Part shown: piece by piece, positions 1 through 5,616 of the stretch
Numbering within the stretch: the first letter of the stretch is position 1
Layout: each line of letters starts with the position of its first letter
Assembly (NCBI GenBank): GCA_025350085.1
Contig: JANXYI010000372.1
Span: 1 to 6,571 of the forward strand
Reading direction: 5' to 3'
Source of the DNA: Deltaproteobacteria bacterium
Lineage (GTDB): Bacteria > Desulfobacterota > Desulfovibrionia > Desulfovibrionales > Desulfovibrionaceae
Length of the DNA stretch: 6,571 nucleotides
Notes under the pieces: generated by a model
What the model saw: the letters and a program-made list of their open reading frames with translations, nothing else
Told to the model about the DNA's origin: nothing
Database searches by the model: none
Program-made: the position numbers and the translations under genes

Positions 1-106
1 GGCCAAGGAGCGCCGCGAGAAGCGCCTGGCCTCCTCGCGCGAGATACAGAAGGCCAAGAAGCAGAGCGGCCCCTCCGGGAGCCTGACCAGAGAGCCCAAG
101 GAGTGA
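1..106 (+). CDS. C-terminal end of an unidentified basic protein (5' end outside window)
   Basis: An open frame entering from the left edge (first full codon at base 2) codes for 34 residues and stops at TGA 104-106. The visible tail is very rich in Lys and Arg (beginning AKERREKRLASSREIQKAKK), with a Gly/Ser/Pro stretch before the end. It has no hydrophobic segment. Such a tail is typical of proteins that touch RNA or the ribosome; release-factor-like peptidyl-tRNA hydrolases of the ArfB type end in a similar basic stretch, but the fragment is too short to name. The AAGGAG Shine-Dalgarno of gatC (98-103) lies in its last codons and only 7 bases separate its stop from gatC, so the two are very likely co-transcribed. 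That the frame is coding is inferred from this tight spacing and from its codon use matching the neighbours. Confidence 0.6.
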   Translation, partial: AKERREKRLASSREIQKAKKQSGPSGSLTREPKE

Positions 107-113
107 TGCGGAC

Positions 114-398
114 ATGAAGATCAGCCCCGAGGAAGTGGCCAAGGTGGCCAGGCTCGCCCGCCTGGACCTGACGCCGGAAAAGATCAGCCAGTACGCCGGG
201 CAGCTGGACGGCGTCCTGGCCTACATGGACAAGCTTTCCGAGCTGGACACCAGTGACGTTGAGCCCATGTACACGCCTGTGGATCAGGTCAGCGTCATGC
301 GCGAGGACGTGGTCAAAAAGGAATTCACGCGCGAGGACATCTTGAAAAACGCGCCCGAGACCGACGGCAGCTTCTTCATCGTGCCGCGCATCGTCTGA
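114..398 (+). CDS. gatC: Asp-tRNA(Asn)/Glu-tRNA(Gln) amidotransferase subunit C
   Basis: GatC is the small, non-catalytic subunit of the GatCAB complex, which converts Glu-tRNA(Gln) to Gln-tRNA(Gln) and/or Asp-tRNA(Asn) to Asn-tRNA(Asn) in the cytoplasm. GatC wraps around the GatA-GatB interface and stabilises it. The 94-residue product has the family's usual length (about 95). It shows the usual landmarks: an N-terminal helix with [16 protein letters not shown] (residues 8-23), the central LDTSDVEPM (44-52), MREDVV (62-67) and a C-terminal FFIVPRIV. The ATG at 114 is supported by AAGGAG at 98-103 with a 10-base spacer. The gene sits 55 bases upstream of gatA, as expected for partners made in similar amounts. 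No promoter is evident between it and the preceding gene, so transcription probably comes from upstream. Confidence 0.95.
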   Translation: MKISPEEVAKVARLARLDLTPEKISQYAGQLDGVLAYMDKLSELDTSDVEPMYTPVDQVSVMREDVVKKEFTREDILKNAPETDGSFFIVPRIV

Positions 399-453
399 TC
401 GTCGTCCAGGCGCCCTGCTCCCACGCACTTCTTCTTGTTACGGAAACGAAACC

Positions 454-1932
454 ATGCCCGATTCGACCCAATCGCCCCTGGCCCAATTGACCCTGACCCA
501 GGTTCGCCAGCAGTTGGCGGACAAGTCCCTGAGCGCTTCGGAAGTCACCGAGGCCGTGCTGGCGCGCATTGCCGCCACCGAACCCAGGGTCCAGGCCCTG
601 CTCTCGGTCCAGGCCGAGGAGGCGAGAGCCCGGGCAAGCGCCCTGGACGCCAGCGGTCCGGACGCCGGGAAGCCGCTCTGGGGCGTGCCGCTGGTGGTCA
701 AGGACGTGCTGGCCACCAAGGGTGTGCCCACCACCTGCGCCTCCAAGATCCTGGAGAACTTCCGGCCCGTGTTTGATGCCACGGCCGTGGCGCGCCTGAA
801 GGACGCCGGGGCCATCCTCCTCGGCAAGGCCAACATGGACGAGTTCGCCATGGGCTCCACCACCGAGAACTCGGCCTATTTCCCCACCAAAAACCCCTGG
901 GACCTCTCGCGCGTGCCTGGCGGGTCCAGCGGCGGCTCCGCGGCCACGGTGGCCGCCTGCCAGTGTTTTGGCGCGCTGGGCACGGACACCGGCGGGTCCA
1001 TCCGCCTGCCCGCCAGCTTCTGCGGCATCGTGGGGCTCAAGCCCACGTATGGACGGGTGTCGCGCTTCGGCATGGTGGCCTACGGCTCGTCGCTGGACCA
1101 GATCGGCCCCATGACCCGCACCGTGGAGGACGCCGCGCGCCTGCTGCAGGTCATTGCCGGGCACGACGAACGCGACTCCACCTGCATCAACGCGCCTGTG
1201 CCGGACTACGTGGCCGCGCTGGCCCAGCGTACGGACTTGAAGGGCCTGACCATCGGCCTGCCTGCGCAGTACTGGGACAAGGGCCTTGCGCCCGAGGTGG
1301 CCGAGGCCTGCGGGCTGGCGGTCAAGCAGGCCGAGGCGCTGGGCGCCAAAACCGTGCCCGTGGACCTCAAGCTTTCGGAATATGCGGTGGCCACGTACTA
1401 CATCATCGCCGTGGCCGAGGCGAGCTCCAACCTGGCGCGCTTTGACGGCGTGCGCTACGGCCTGCGCGACAAAAGCGCCCAGAGCCTGCTGGAGATGTAC
1501 GTCAAGAGCCGCACCAGGGGCTTTGGCGAGGAGGTCCAGCGGCGCATCATCTTGGGCACCTACGTGCTCTCGTCCGGCTATTACGACGCCTACTACCGCA
1601 AGGCCGCGCAGGTGCGCCGCCTCATCCGCCAGGACTTCGAGGCCGCGCTCAAGAACTGCGACCTCATCATGGGCCCGGTCTGCCCGACCACGGCCTTCAA
1701 GGTCGGGGAGATGAGCGACGACCCCTTGCAGATGTACCTCATGGACATCTTCACCATCAGCGCCAACCTAGCCGGGCTGCCGGGCCTGAGCCTGCCCGTG
1801 GGCCTGGGCCACGAGTATGGCCTGCCCGTGGGCCTGCAACTCACCGGCCGGGCCCTGGACGAGACGCTGCTGCTCCAGGTGGCGCATGTGCTGGAGCAGC
1901 ACGTCGCCCCCACCGGCCTGCCCAGCCTGTAG
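454..1932 (+). CDS. gatA: Asp-tRNA(Asn)/Glu-tRNA(Gln) amidotransferase subunit A (glutaminase/amidase)
   Basis: GatA is the amidase subunit of GatCAB. It hydrolyses glutamine, and the released ammonia is channelled to GatB to amidate the mischarged tRNA. The 492-residue product has normal length (about 485-490) and the complete amidase signature. The Ser-cisSer-Lys triad is K83 (GVPLVVKD), S158 (PGGSSGGSA) and S182 (GTDTGGSIR). The spacings (99 and 24 residues to S182) are the same as for K79, S154 and S178 of the Staphylococcus aureus enzyme. Other landmarks are [12 protein letters not shown] (124-135) and the [13 protein letters not shown] block (194-206). The ATG at 454 is preceded by only a weak purine-rich stretch (GGAAACGA, 442-449). 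There is no better in-frame start nearby, and the N-terminus aligns with the family. gatB is not in this window; without it the complex cannot act, so it should be elsewhere in the genome. Confidence 0.97.
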   Translation: MPDSTQSPLAQLTLTQVRQQLADKSLSASEVTEAVLARIAATEPRVQALLSVQAEEARARASALDASGPDAGKPLWGVPLVVKDVLATKGVPTTCASKILENFRPVFDATAVARLKDAGAILLGKANMDEFAMGSTTENSAYFPTKNPWDLSRVPGGSSGGSAATVAACQCFGALGTDTGGSIRLPASFCGIVGLKPTYGRVSRFGMVAYGSSLDQIGPMTRTVEDAARLLQVIAGHDERDSTCINAPVPDYVAALAQRTDLKGLTIGLPAQYWDKGLAPEVAEACGLAVKQAEALGAKTVPVDLKLSEYAVATYYIIAVAEASSNLARFDGVRYGLRDKSAQSLLEMYVKSRTRGFGEEVQRRIILGTYVLSSGYYDAYYRKAAQVRRLIRQDFEAALKNCDLIMGPVCPTTAFKVGEMSDDPLQMYLMDIFTISANLAGLPGLSLPVGLGHEYGLPVGLQLTGRALDETLLLQVAHVLEQHVAPTGLPSL

Positions 1933-1950
1933 CTTCCCAAGGAGACTGCC

Positions 1951-2340
1951 ATGCCCGTGACCCTGGTCAGCATCCTCAAGGGCCGCAGCTCAGGCGAGAA
2001 GCGCGCGCTCATGGCCGCCGTGCAAGGGGCCATTGCGGACACGCTGAAGCTGCCACCGCAGGACCGCAACCTGCGCCTGTCGGTGCATGACGCCGAGGAA
2101 TGGCTCCTGCCCGAGGGCAAGAGCGACAGATACGTGCTCGTGGAGATCGCCCTGTTCGCGGGCCGCACGCCGGAGACCAAAGGTGGGTTGTACGCCGCCA
2201 TCGTGGCCGCACTGGAAGGCCTCGGCGTGGACAGGGGCGACGTGTTCATCCGGGTCATCGAGCAGCCGCGCGAGAACTTCGGCATCCGCGGCGGGCAGCG
2301 GGCTGATCTGGTGCAGTTGGGCTATGAGGTGAAGGTCTAG
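1951..2340 (+). CDS. Tautomerase-fold protein (4-oxalocrotonate tautomerase superfamily, YusQ-like)
   Basis: This 129-residue protein looks like a member of the tautomerase superfamily, in the subgroup of about 125-130 residues (Tautomerase_2 type). It starts Met-Pro; after removal of Met, Pro would be the N-terminal catalytic base that defines the superfamily. The C-terminal motif PRENFGIRGGQ (106-116) matches the ENWGxRGGQ-type motif I associate with this subgroup. Such proteins tautomerise or dehalogenate small keto/enol acids, but their natural substrate is usually unknown and cannot be read from the sequence. The start is well supported: AAGGAG (1939-1944) lies 6 bases before the ATG. 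It begins 18 bases after the gatA stop, so it is probably the last gene of the gatCA transcript and ends just before the terminator hairpin. No functional link to tRNA amidation is known to me; the position may only reflect shared transcription. Confidence 0.85.
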   Translation: MPVTLVSILKGRSSGEKRALMAAVQGAIADTLKLPPQDRNLRLSVHDAEEWLLPEGKSDRYVLVEIALFAGRTPETKGGLYAAIVAALEGLGVDRGDVFIRVIEQPRENFGIRGGQRADLVQLGYEVKV

Positions 2341-2369
2341 CGAACGGCCGACTCATCGCCAAACACAAT

Positions 2370-2417
2370 AAAGGCCCAGCCTGGAGCAAACGCAATCTCT
2401 CCAGGCCGGGCCTTTTT
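2370..2417. terminator. Intrinsic terminator shared by two convergent operons
   Basis: Arms 2370-2386 and 2399-2415 form a 17-bp stem with a single A/C mismatch around a 12-base loop. On the plus strand the stem is followed by TTTTT (2413-2417), 29 bases after the tautomerase stop. On the minus strand it lies 19 bases after the stop of the Fur-family gene and is followed by a looser T-rich run (TTTATTGTGTTT), so it probably works in both directions, more strongly on the plus strand. It fills most of the gap between the two convergent transcripts. Confidence 0.9.
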
Positions 2418-2436
2418 CATTGCCGAAACTGATGCC

Positions 2437-2844
2437 TCAGGCGTTCAGACAGCTCTCACAGACCCCGCCGAGGGTGACCTCGGCCATGTCCACCTGCATG
2501 GGCAACCCGGACAATAGGCGCGAGAGCCCGGGCTCCAGGGTCGCGGAGTCCACGCAGCGGGTCGCCCCGCAGCGCGTGCAGTGGAAGTGCGAATGCCCGG
2601 CCGCACCCTGGCCCAGGCAGTAGCGGAAAGCCCGGCCGTCCGCATTGTGCCGCGCCGCCACCCCGCGCTCCACCAAGAGCTCCAGGATGCGGTACAGGGT
2701 CACGCGGTTCATGCGGCCGGGCAAGGCAATGAGCAGCTCCTGCGGGGTCTGAGGCCGGCCCGCGCCGGACAGCGCCCCCAGGACCAGCAGGCGGTTTGCC
2801 GTGACCGCAACGCCGCAGCGCTCCAAACGTTCCCGTGCGTCCAT
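2437..2844 (-). CDS. zur: Fur-family metal-responsive repressor, probably zinc-sensing Zur
   Basis: This 135-residue protein is a Fur-superfamily repressor that binds DNA as a dimer when loaded with metal. The N-terminal winged-helix domain has its recognition region around MNRVTLYRILELLVERGVA (45-63), the RxTxYR signature of the family. The dimerisation domain has HSHFHC (84-89) and the two CxxC pairs of the structural zinc site, C89/C92 and C129/C132. Two starts are possible in the same frame: GTG at 2847 and ATG at 2844. I prefer ATG, because GGAGG (2854-2850) is 5 bases from it but only 2 from GTG. The gene follows znuA by 15 bases, and matching operator-like repeats lie upstream of znuA, which points to zinc and to autoregulation. 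The His that usually precedes the GxC of the last zinc pair by six residues appears to be Ala121. Other Fur paralogues (Fur, PerR, Mur) cannot be excluded from sequence alone; the Zur call rests mainly on the neighbour. Confidence 0.8.
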   Translation of the reverse strand: MDARERLERCGVAVTANRLLVLGALSGAGRPQTPQELLIALPGRMNRVTLYRILELLVERGVAARHNADGRAFRYCLGQGAAGHSHFHCTRCGATRCVDSATLEPGLSRLLSGLPMQVDMAEVTLGGVCESCLNA

Positions 2845-2849
2845 CACGC

Positions 2850-2854
2850 CCTCC
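2850..2854 (-). promoter_or_regulatory. Ribosome binding site of the Fur-family gene inside an 8-G run
   Basis: On the minus strand the sequence between the znuA stop and the regulator start reads GGGGGGGGAGGGC. The run of eight G (2860-2853) begins with the last base of the znuA TAG stop. GGAGG at 2854-2850 gives a 5-base spacer to ATG 2844 and decides that start over GTG 2847. Confidence 0.6.
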
Positions 2855-2859
2855 CCCCC

Positions 2860-3771
2860 CTAGCGCAGCGCGTCGCGGAAGCCCGCGGCCACGGCACGCA
2901 GGTTCACGGCCCAGTCAGCGGCCAGCGGATCTGCCACCACCAGCCGCGCGCCCAGGGCCTGGGCAATGCTCTCGGCCGTGCGGCGGCTCATCTGCGGCTG
3001 CACGAAGATGACCCTGGTGCCCCTGGCCCTGGCCTGGGCCACGATGGCCGCCAGGCGCCTGGGTGAGGGCTCCTTGCCCTCGAACTCGATGGCCGTCTGG
3101 GTCAGGCCGTAATCGCGCGCCAGGTAGCCCCAGGCCGGGTGGAAGACCAGGAAGCTGCGCCTGTCTGCCGGGACTGCAACAAAGACGGCGCGCAGCTCGG
3201 CGTCCAGGCCGTCGATTTCCTTCTGGAACGCGGCCAGATTGGCGGCAAAGACCTTGGCGTGGGCCGGGTCAACACGGGTGAGCGCCTCGGCGATCTTCGC
3301 GGCCATCTGCCGCACCATCGGGGGCGAGACCCAAAGGTGCGGGTCGGCCTCATCGCTTTGATCGTGCTTGCCCTTGACCTTATGGTGGTCGTCATGGCCC
3401 TCGGGCATGGGCAGCCGGGCCAGGCCCTGGTCGATGCGCACCACGTTAAGCCTCGGGTTGGCGGCCTTGAGCCTGGGCTCCCAGGCGGTCTCGAACTCCA
3501 GGCCCACGGACAGGTACAACACGGCGCCGGAAAGGGCACGCATCTGCGAGGGCTTGGGCTCATAGGTGTGCGCGTCGGCCCCGGCTGGCACCAGCACAGT
3601 GGTCTGGATGAAATTCCCGCCGATCCTCTTGGCAAAATACTCCACCGGGGCCACGCCCACGGCCACCTGCAGCTTGCCGTCCGTTGCAGACGTCCCGGCA
3701 ACAGCCAGCGGGGTCCAGCAGGCCAGCGCGGCCAGCACCGGCACCAGCGACAACATCAGTTTCTTGCGCAT
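2860..3771 (-). CDS. znuA: Periplasmic zinc-type substrate-binding protein of an ABC transporter (ZnuA family)
   Basis: This 303-residue cluster A-I solute-binding protein would capture a divalent metal in the periplasm and deliver it to an ABC importer. It has an N-terminal signal peptide: basic MRKK, a hydrophobic stretch to about residue 24, and a plausible signal peptidase I site at AVA-G (25/26). Cys18 is not in a good lipobox. Likely metal ligands are H68 (DAHTYEP), H145 (DPHLW), H211 (FHPAWGY) and D281 (ADPL). A His in the third position, where manganese-type relatives carry Glu, favours zinc. Between the first two ligands is a short His/Asp-rich loop (H126, H129, H130, H136), a ZnuA hallmark. 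The ATG at 3771 has a strong AGGAGGT (3784-3778) with a 6-base spacer. The gene is followed by a Fur-family regulator in one operon; no permease or ATPase gene is adjacent. The family is certain; the exact metal is an inference. Confidence 0.92.
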   Translation of the reverse strand: MRKKLMLSLVPVLAALACWTPLAVAGTSATDGKLQVAVGVAPVEYFAKRIGGNFIQTTVLVPAGADAHTYEPKPSQMRALSGAVLYLSVGLEFETAWEPRLKAANPRLNVVRIDQGLARLPMPEGHDDHHKVKGKHDQSDEADPHLWVSPPMVRQMAAKIAEALTRVDPAHAKVFAANLAAFQKEIDGLDAELRAVFVAVPADRRSFLVFHPAWGYLARDYGLTQTAIEFEGKEPSPRRLAAIVAQARARGTRVIFVQPQMSRRTAESIAQALGARLVVADPLAADWAVNLRAVAAGFRDALR

Positions 3772-3777
3772 GAAGAC

Positions 3778-3784
3778 ACCTCCT
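3778..3784 (-). promoter_or_regulatory. Ribosome binding site of znuA
   Basis: AGGAGGT on the minus strand, 6 bases before ATG 3771, is a near-perfect Shine-Dalgarno and fixes the znuA start. Confidence 0.85.
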
Positions 3785-3820
3785 GTGGGCCAGACTGCCA
3801 GGCCAGACCATCAGACTAGA

Positions 3821-3837
3821 ATGCAACCATGTTGCAC
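3821..3837 (-). promoter_or_regulatory. Operator-like inverted repeat 1 (probable Zur box) over the znuA transcription start
   Basis: On the plus strand this reads ATGCAAC-CAT-GTTGCAC, an inverted repeat with six perfect base pairs (TGCAAC/GTTGCA) around a 3-base spacer. It is the same motif as the repeat at 3843-3859. If the promoter assigned at 3868-3840 is right, transcription starts near 3833, inside this box, which would place a bound repressor on the start site. Confidence 0.72.
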
Positions 3838-3839
3838 AG

Positions 3840-3868
3840 CTTATGCAACAGGGTTGCATGCCCGTCAA
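3840..3868 (-). promoter_or_regulatory. Probable sigma70-type promoter of the znuA-zur operon
   Basis: The minus strand carries TTGACG (3868-3863; 5 of 6 to the -35 consensus), exactly 17 bases, then CATAAG (3845-3840; 4 of 6 to the -10 consensus). Spacing is ideal. The expected start near 3833 gives a leader of about 60 bases to the znuA ATG. The placement gains weight from the two operator-like repeats that overlie it. Confidence 0.65.
3843..3859 (-). promoter_or_regulatory. Operator-like inverted repeat 2 (probable Zur box) in the znuA promoter spacer
   Basis: ATGCAAC-AGG-GTTGCAT is a perfect 7-bp inverted repeat with a 3-base spacer. It lies between the -35 and -10 elements and covers the first three bases of the -10. 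Its centre (3851) is 22 bases from the centre of box 1 (3829), about two helical turns, so two dimers would sit on the same DNA face. The size, symmetry and position are those of a Fur-family operator; assigning it to the neighbouring regulator is an inference. Confidence 0.75.
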
Positions 3869-3870
3869 GC

Positions 3871-3902
3871 AAAAACGGGGAGCCGACTGCCCGGCCCCCC
3901 GT
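3871..3902 (-). terminator. Intrinsic terminator of the leuCDB operon
   Basis: On the minus strand ACGGGG (3902-3897) pairs with CCCCGT (3880-3875), followed inward by one G-U pair and a GCCG/CGGC inner stem, giving 11 bp around a 6-base loop. The T-tract runs to 3871. It starts 24 bases after the leuB stop and ends two bases before the -35 hexamer of the znuA promoter, so it insulates znuA from leu transcription. Confidence 0.9.
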
Positions 3903-3926
3903 CGAATCAGGCGGTATCGCGCGCGG

Positions 3927-5009
3927 CTACAGGTTCGCCAGCACGGCGTCGGCCATCTCCACACAGCCCACGAGCTTGCAGCCCTCCTCGCGGATGTCGC
4001 CGGTGCGCAAGCCCTGCTGGAGGGTCTTCTGCACCGCGGCCTCGATGGCGGCGGCCTCAGCGGCCATGTCGCCCGTCTTCTCGTCGGCGGTGTAGCGCAG
4101 CAGCATGGCCACGGACAGGATCGTCGCCAGCGGGTTGGCCTTGTTCTGGCCCGCAATGTCCGGGGCCGAGCCGTGGATGGGCTCGAACAGGCCGGGCCTG
4201 CCCGCGCCCACCGAGGCCGAGGGCAGCATGCCGATGGACCCGGTGATGACCGAGGCCTCGTCGGACAAAATGTCGCCGAAAAGGTTCTCGGTGACGATGA
4301 CGTCGAACTGCGAGGGGTCGCGCACCAGCTGCATGGCCGCGTTGTCCACGTACATGTGGCTGAGCTCGATGTCCGGGTAGTCGCGGGATACCTCGATGAC
4401 CACCTCGCGCCACAGGCGGGAGACGTCGAGCACGTTGGCCTTGTCCACGGAGCAGAGCTTTTTGCGGCGCTTTTTCGCGGCCTCGAAGCCGACCTTGGCG
4501 ATGCGGCGGATCTCATGCTCGGAATAGATCATGTTGTTGAAGCCCACGCGCTCGCCGTCACGCATCTCGATGCCCTTGGGCGTGCCGAAGTACGCGCCGC
4601 CGGTGAGCTCGCGCACCACGAGCAGGTCGATGCCCTTGGCCACGATGTCGGGCCGGAGGAAGCAGGCGTGCTTGAGTTCCGGGAACAGGCTGGCCGGGCG
4701 CAGGTTGGCAAACAGCCCCAGCTCCTTGCGGATGCCGAGCAGGCCCCTCTCAGGGCGGATGGCGGGATCAATGGTGTCCCACTTGGGGCCGCCCACAGCG
4801 CCCAGCAGCACGGCGTCGGCGGCCTTGCAAAGCTTCACCGTCTCGTCCGGCAGGGGCCCGCCCGTGGCGTCGATGGCCGAGCCGCCGATGAGGGCCTCCT
4901 CAGTCTCAAAGGTCTTGCCGTATTTCTGGCCGACCTTGGTGAGCACCCGCAGGGCCTGGGCCACGATCTCGCGGCCGATGCCGTCTCCGGGCATGACGCA
5001 GATTTTCAT
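3927..5009 (-). CDS. leuB: 3-isopropylmalate dehydrogenase
   Basis: LeuB oxidises and decarboxylates 3-isopropylmalate with NAD+ to 2-ketoisocaproate, the third step specific to leucine synthesis, in the cytoplasm as a homodimer. The 360-residue protein has the usual length and all family residues. Substrate-binding arginines are R94, R104 and R133; the catalytic pair is Y140 and K190 (VDKANVL); D222, D246 and D250 are the Mg/substrate acids. The 24- and 28-residue spacings from D222 match D217, D241 and D245 of the Thermus thermophilus enzyme. D284 in HGSAPDIAG is the acid that selects NAD+ over NADP+. The N-terminal [11 protein letters not shown] motif places the start at ATG 5009. It is separated from the leuD stop by only two bases (TAA-GG-ATG), so translation is probably coupled; G-rich bases at the end of leuD could serve as its Shine-Dalgarno. 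Confidence 0.97.
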   Translation of the reverse strand: MKICVMPGDGIGREIVAQALRVLTKVGQKYGKTFETEEALIGGSAIDATGGPLPDETVKLCKAADAVLLGAVGGPKWDTIDPAIRPERGLLGIRKELGLFANLRPASLFPELKHACFLRPDIVAKGIDLLVVRELTGGAYFGTPKGIEMRDGERVGFNNMIYSEHEIRRIAKVGFEAAKKRRKKLCSVDKANVLDVSRLWREVVIEVSRDYPDIELSHMYVDNAAMQLVRDPSQFDVIVTENLFGDILSDEASVITGSIGMLPSASVGAGRPGLFEPIHGSAPDIAGQNKANPLATILSVAMLLRYTADEKTGDMAAEAAAIEAAVQKTLQQGLRTGDIREEGCKLVGCVEMADAVLANL

Positions 5010-5011
5010 CC

Positions 5012-5521
5012 TTACGCCCCCTGCTGCTTCTGGGCCAGGCGCTTCTTGACGTAGGGCACGAGCCCGCCCGCGTCGAGGAGGTCCTGCATGGACCGGGCGA
5101 CCTTGGGGCAGACCACGGTCGCTCCGGTGGTCAGGTTCTTGATCAGCCCGGCGTCAAGATTCACCTCGAGCTGGTCGCCGTCGCGGAGCTTGTCCACCTC
5201 GTCGCCCACTTCGAGCAGCACCAGGCCCATGTTGAAGCTGTTGCGGTAGAAGATGCGGGCGAAGCTCTTGGCCACGACCACGGGGATGCCCGCGCCGAGC
5301 AGGGCCAGCGGCGCATGCTCCCTGGACGAGCCGCAGCCGAAGTTCTCGCCGGCCACCATGATGTCGTTCTTCTGGACGCGCTTGATCCAGCCGGGCTCCA
5401 GGCCCTCCATGCAGTTGCTGCCCAGCAGCTCGGTGTCCGTGGTCACCAGGAACCGGGCCGGGATGATGGCGTCGGTGTCGATGTGCGCCCCGACCTTGTG
5501 CGCCTTGCCTGTGACGAGCAT
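5012..5521 (-). CDS. leuD: 3-isopropylmalate dehydratase small subunit
   Basis: LeuD is the swivelling-domain subunit of isopropylmalate isomerase. With LeuC it converts 2-isopropylmalate to 3-isopropylmalate through isopropylmaleate. The 169-residue protein has the length of the short bacterial/archaeal LeuD type (about 165-170). It shows [14 protein letters not shown] (11-24), where the family interacts with substrate, and the conserved [13 protein letters not shown] (59-71), followed by a [15 protein letters not shown] block (85-99). I chose ATG 5521, giving the N-terminus [11 protein letters not shown], because AAGGAG (5533-5528) lies 6 bases before it. A GTG at 5539 in the same frame would add six residues, but the Shine-Dalgarno would then fall inside the gene. 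It lies between leuC, 95 bases upstream, and leuB, 2 bases downstream. Confidence 0.96.
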   Translation of the reverse strand: MLVTGKAHKVGAHIDTDAIIPARFLVTTDTELLGSNCMEGLEPGWIKRVQKNDIMVAGENFGCGSSREHAPLALLGAGIPVVVAKSFARIFYRNSFNMGLVLLEVGDEVDKLRDGDQLEVNLDAGLIKNLTTGATVVCPKVARSMQDLLDAGGLVPYVKKRLAQKQQGA

Positions 5522-5527
5522 ACGTCT

Positions 5528-5533
5528 CTCCTT
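5528..5533 (-). promoter_or_regulatory. Ribosome binding site of leuD
   Basis: AAGGAG on the minus strand with a 6-base spacer to ATG 5521 decides the leuD start against the upstream in-frame GTG at 5539. Confidence 0.8.
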
Positions 5534-5538
5534 GTGCA

Positions 5539-5562
5539 CCGCCCGGGACTTCAGCCGGGCGG
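5539..5562 (-). other. GC-only hairpin in the leuC-leuD gap, just before the leuD ribosome binding site
   Basis: The minus strand contains CCGCCCGG (5562-5555), an 8-base loop, and CCGGGCGG (5546-5539). This is a perfect 8-bp stem made only of G-C pairs. It ends 5 bases before the AAGGAG of leuD. No T-run follows, so it is not an intrinsic terminator. In the mRNA it could affect processing, stability or access to the leuD start. The rest of the 95-base gap (5522-5616) holds nothing else I can recognise. Confidence 0.6.
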
Positions 5563-5616
5563 GAATTCACGTCGTAAATGGCGTTCGTGCAGCCTGTTGC
5601 CTACGGCTTGAGCGGC

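Noticed and set aside
399..453. Possible separate promoter or terminator in the gatC-gatA gap
   Set aside because: I see no hairpin with a T-run and no convincing -35/-10 pair in these 55 bases; simple co-transcription explains them.
376..1164. Minus-strand open frame of 262 codons opposite gatA
   Set aside because: Gly/Ala/Arg/His-rich antisense translation with no family signature, opposite a fully conserved gatA.
2845..2847. GTG at 2847 as start of the Fur-family gene
   Set aside because: Only 2 bases separate it from GGAGG, whereas the adjacent in-frame ATG has 5. The difference is one residue, so the choice has no functional weight.
3754..3771. Lipoprotein signal with Cys18 in ZnuA (lipobox proper at 3729-3718)
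   Set aside because: The residues before Cys18 are A-L-A without Leu or Val at -3, and a good signal peptidase I site (AVA-G) follows, so a soluble periplasmic protein is more likely.
3560..4516. Minus-strand open frame of 318 codons overlapping leuB and znuA in another frame
   Set aside because: Its translation is an Arg/Ser/Pro/Thr-rich off-frame product of GC-rich DNA, and it crosses the leuB terminator and the znuA promoter.
3843..5054. Plus-strand open frame of 403 codons opposite leuB
   Set aside because: It is the antisense shadow of leuB and the leuB-znuA control region: it runs through the terminator and operator repeats, its translation is His/Ala/Gly/Leu-biased without any motif, and leuB on the other strand has every catalytic residue.
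5522..5539. GTG at 5539 as leuD start
   Set aside because: It would put the clear AAGGAG Shine-Dalgarno inside the coding sequence and add six residues that the LeuD family does not need; ATG 5521 has ideal spacing.
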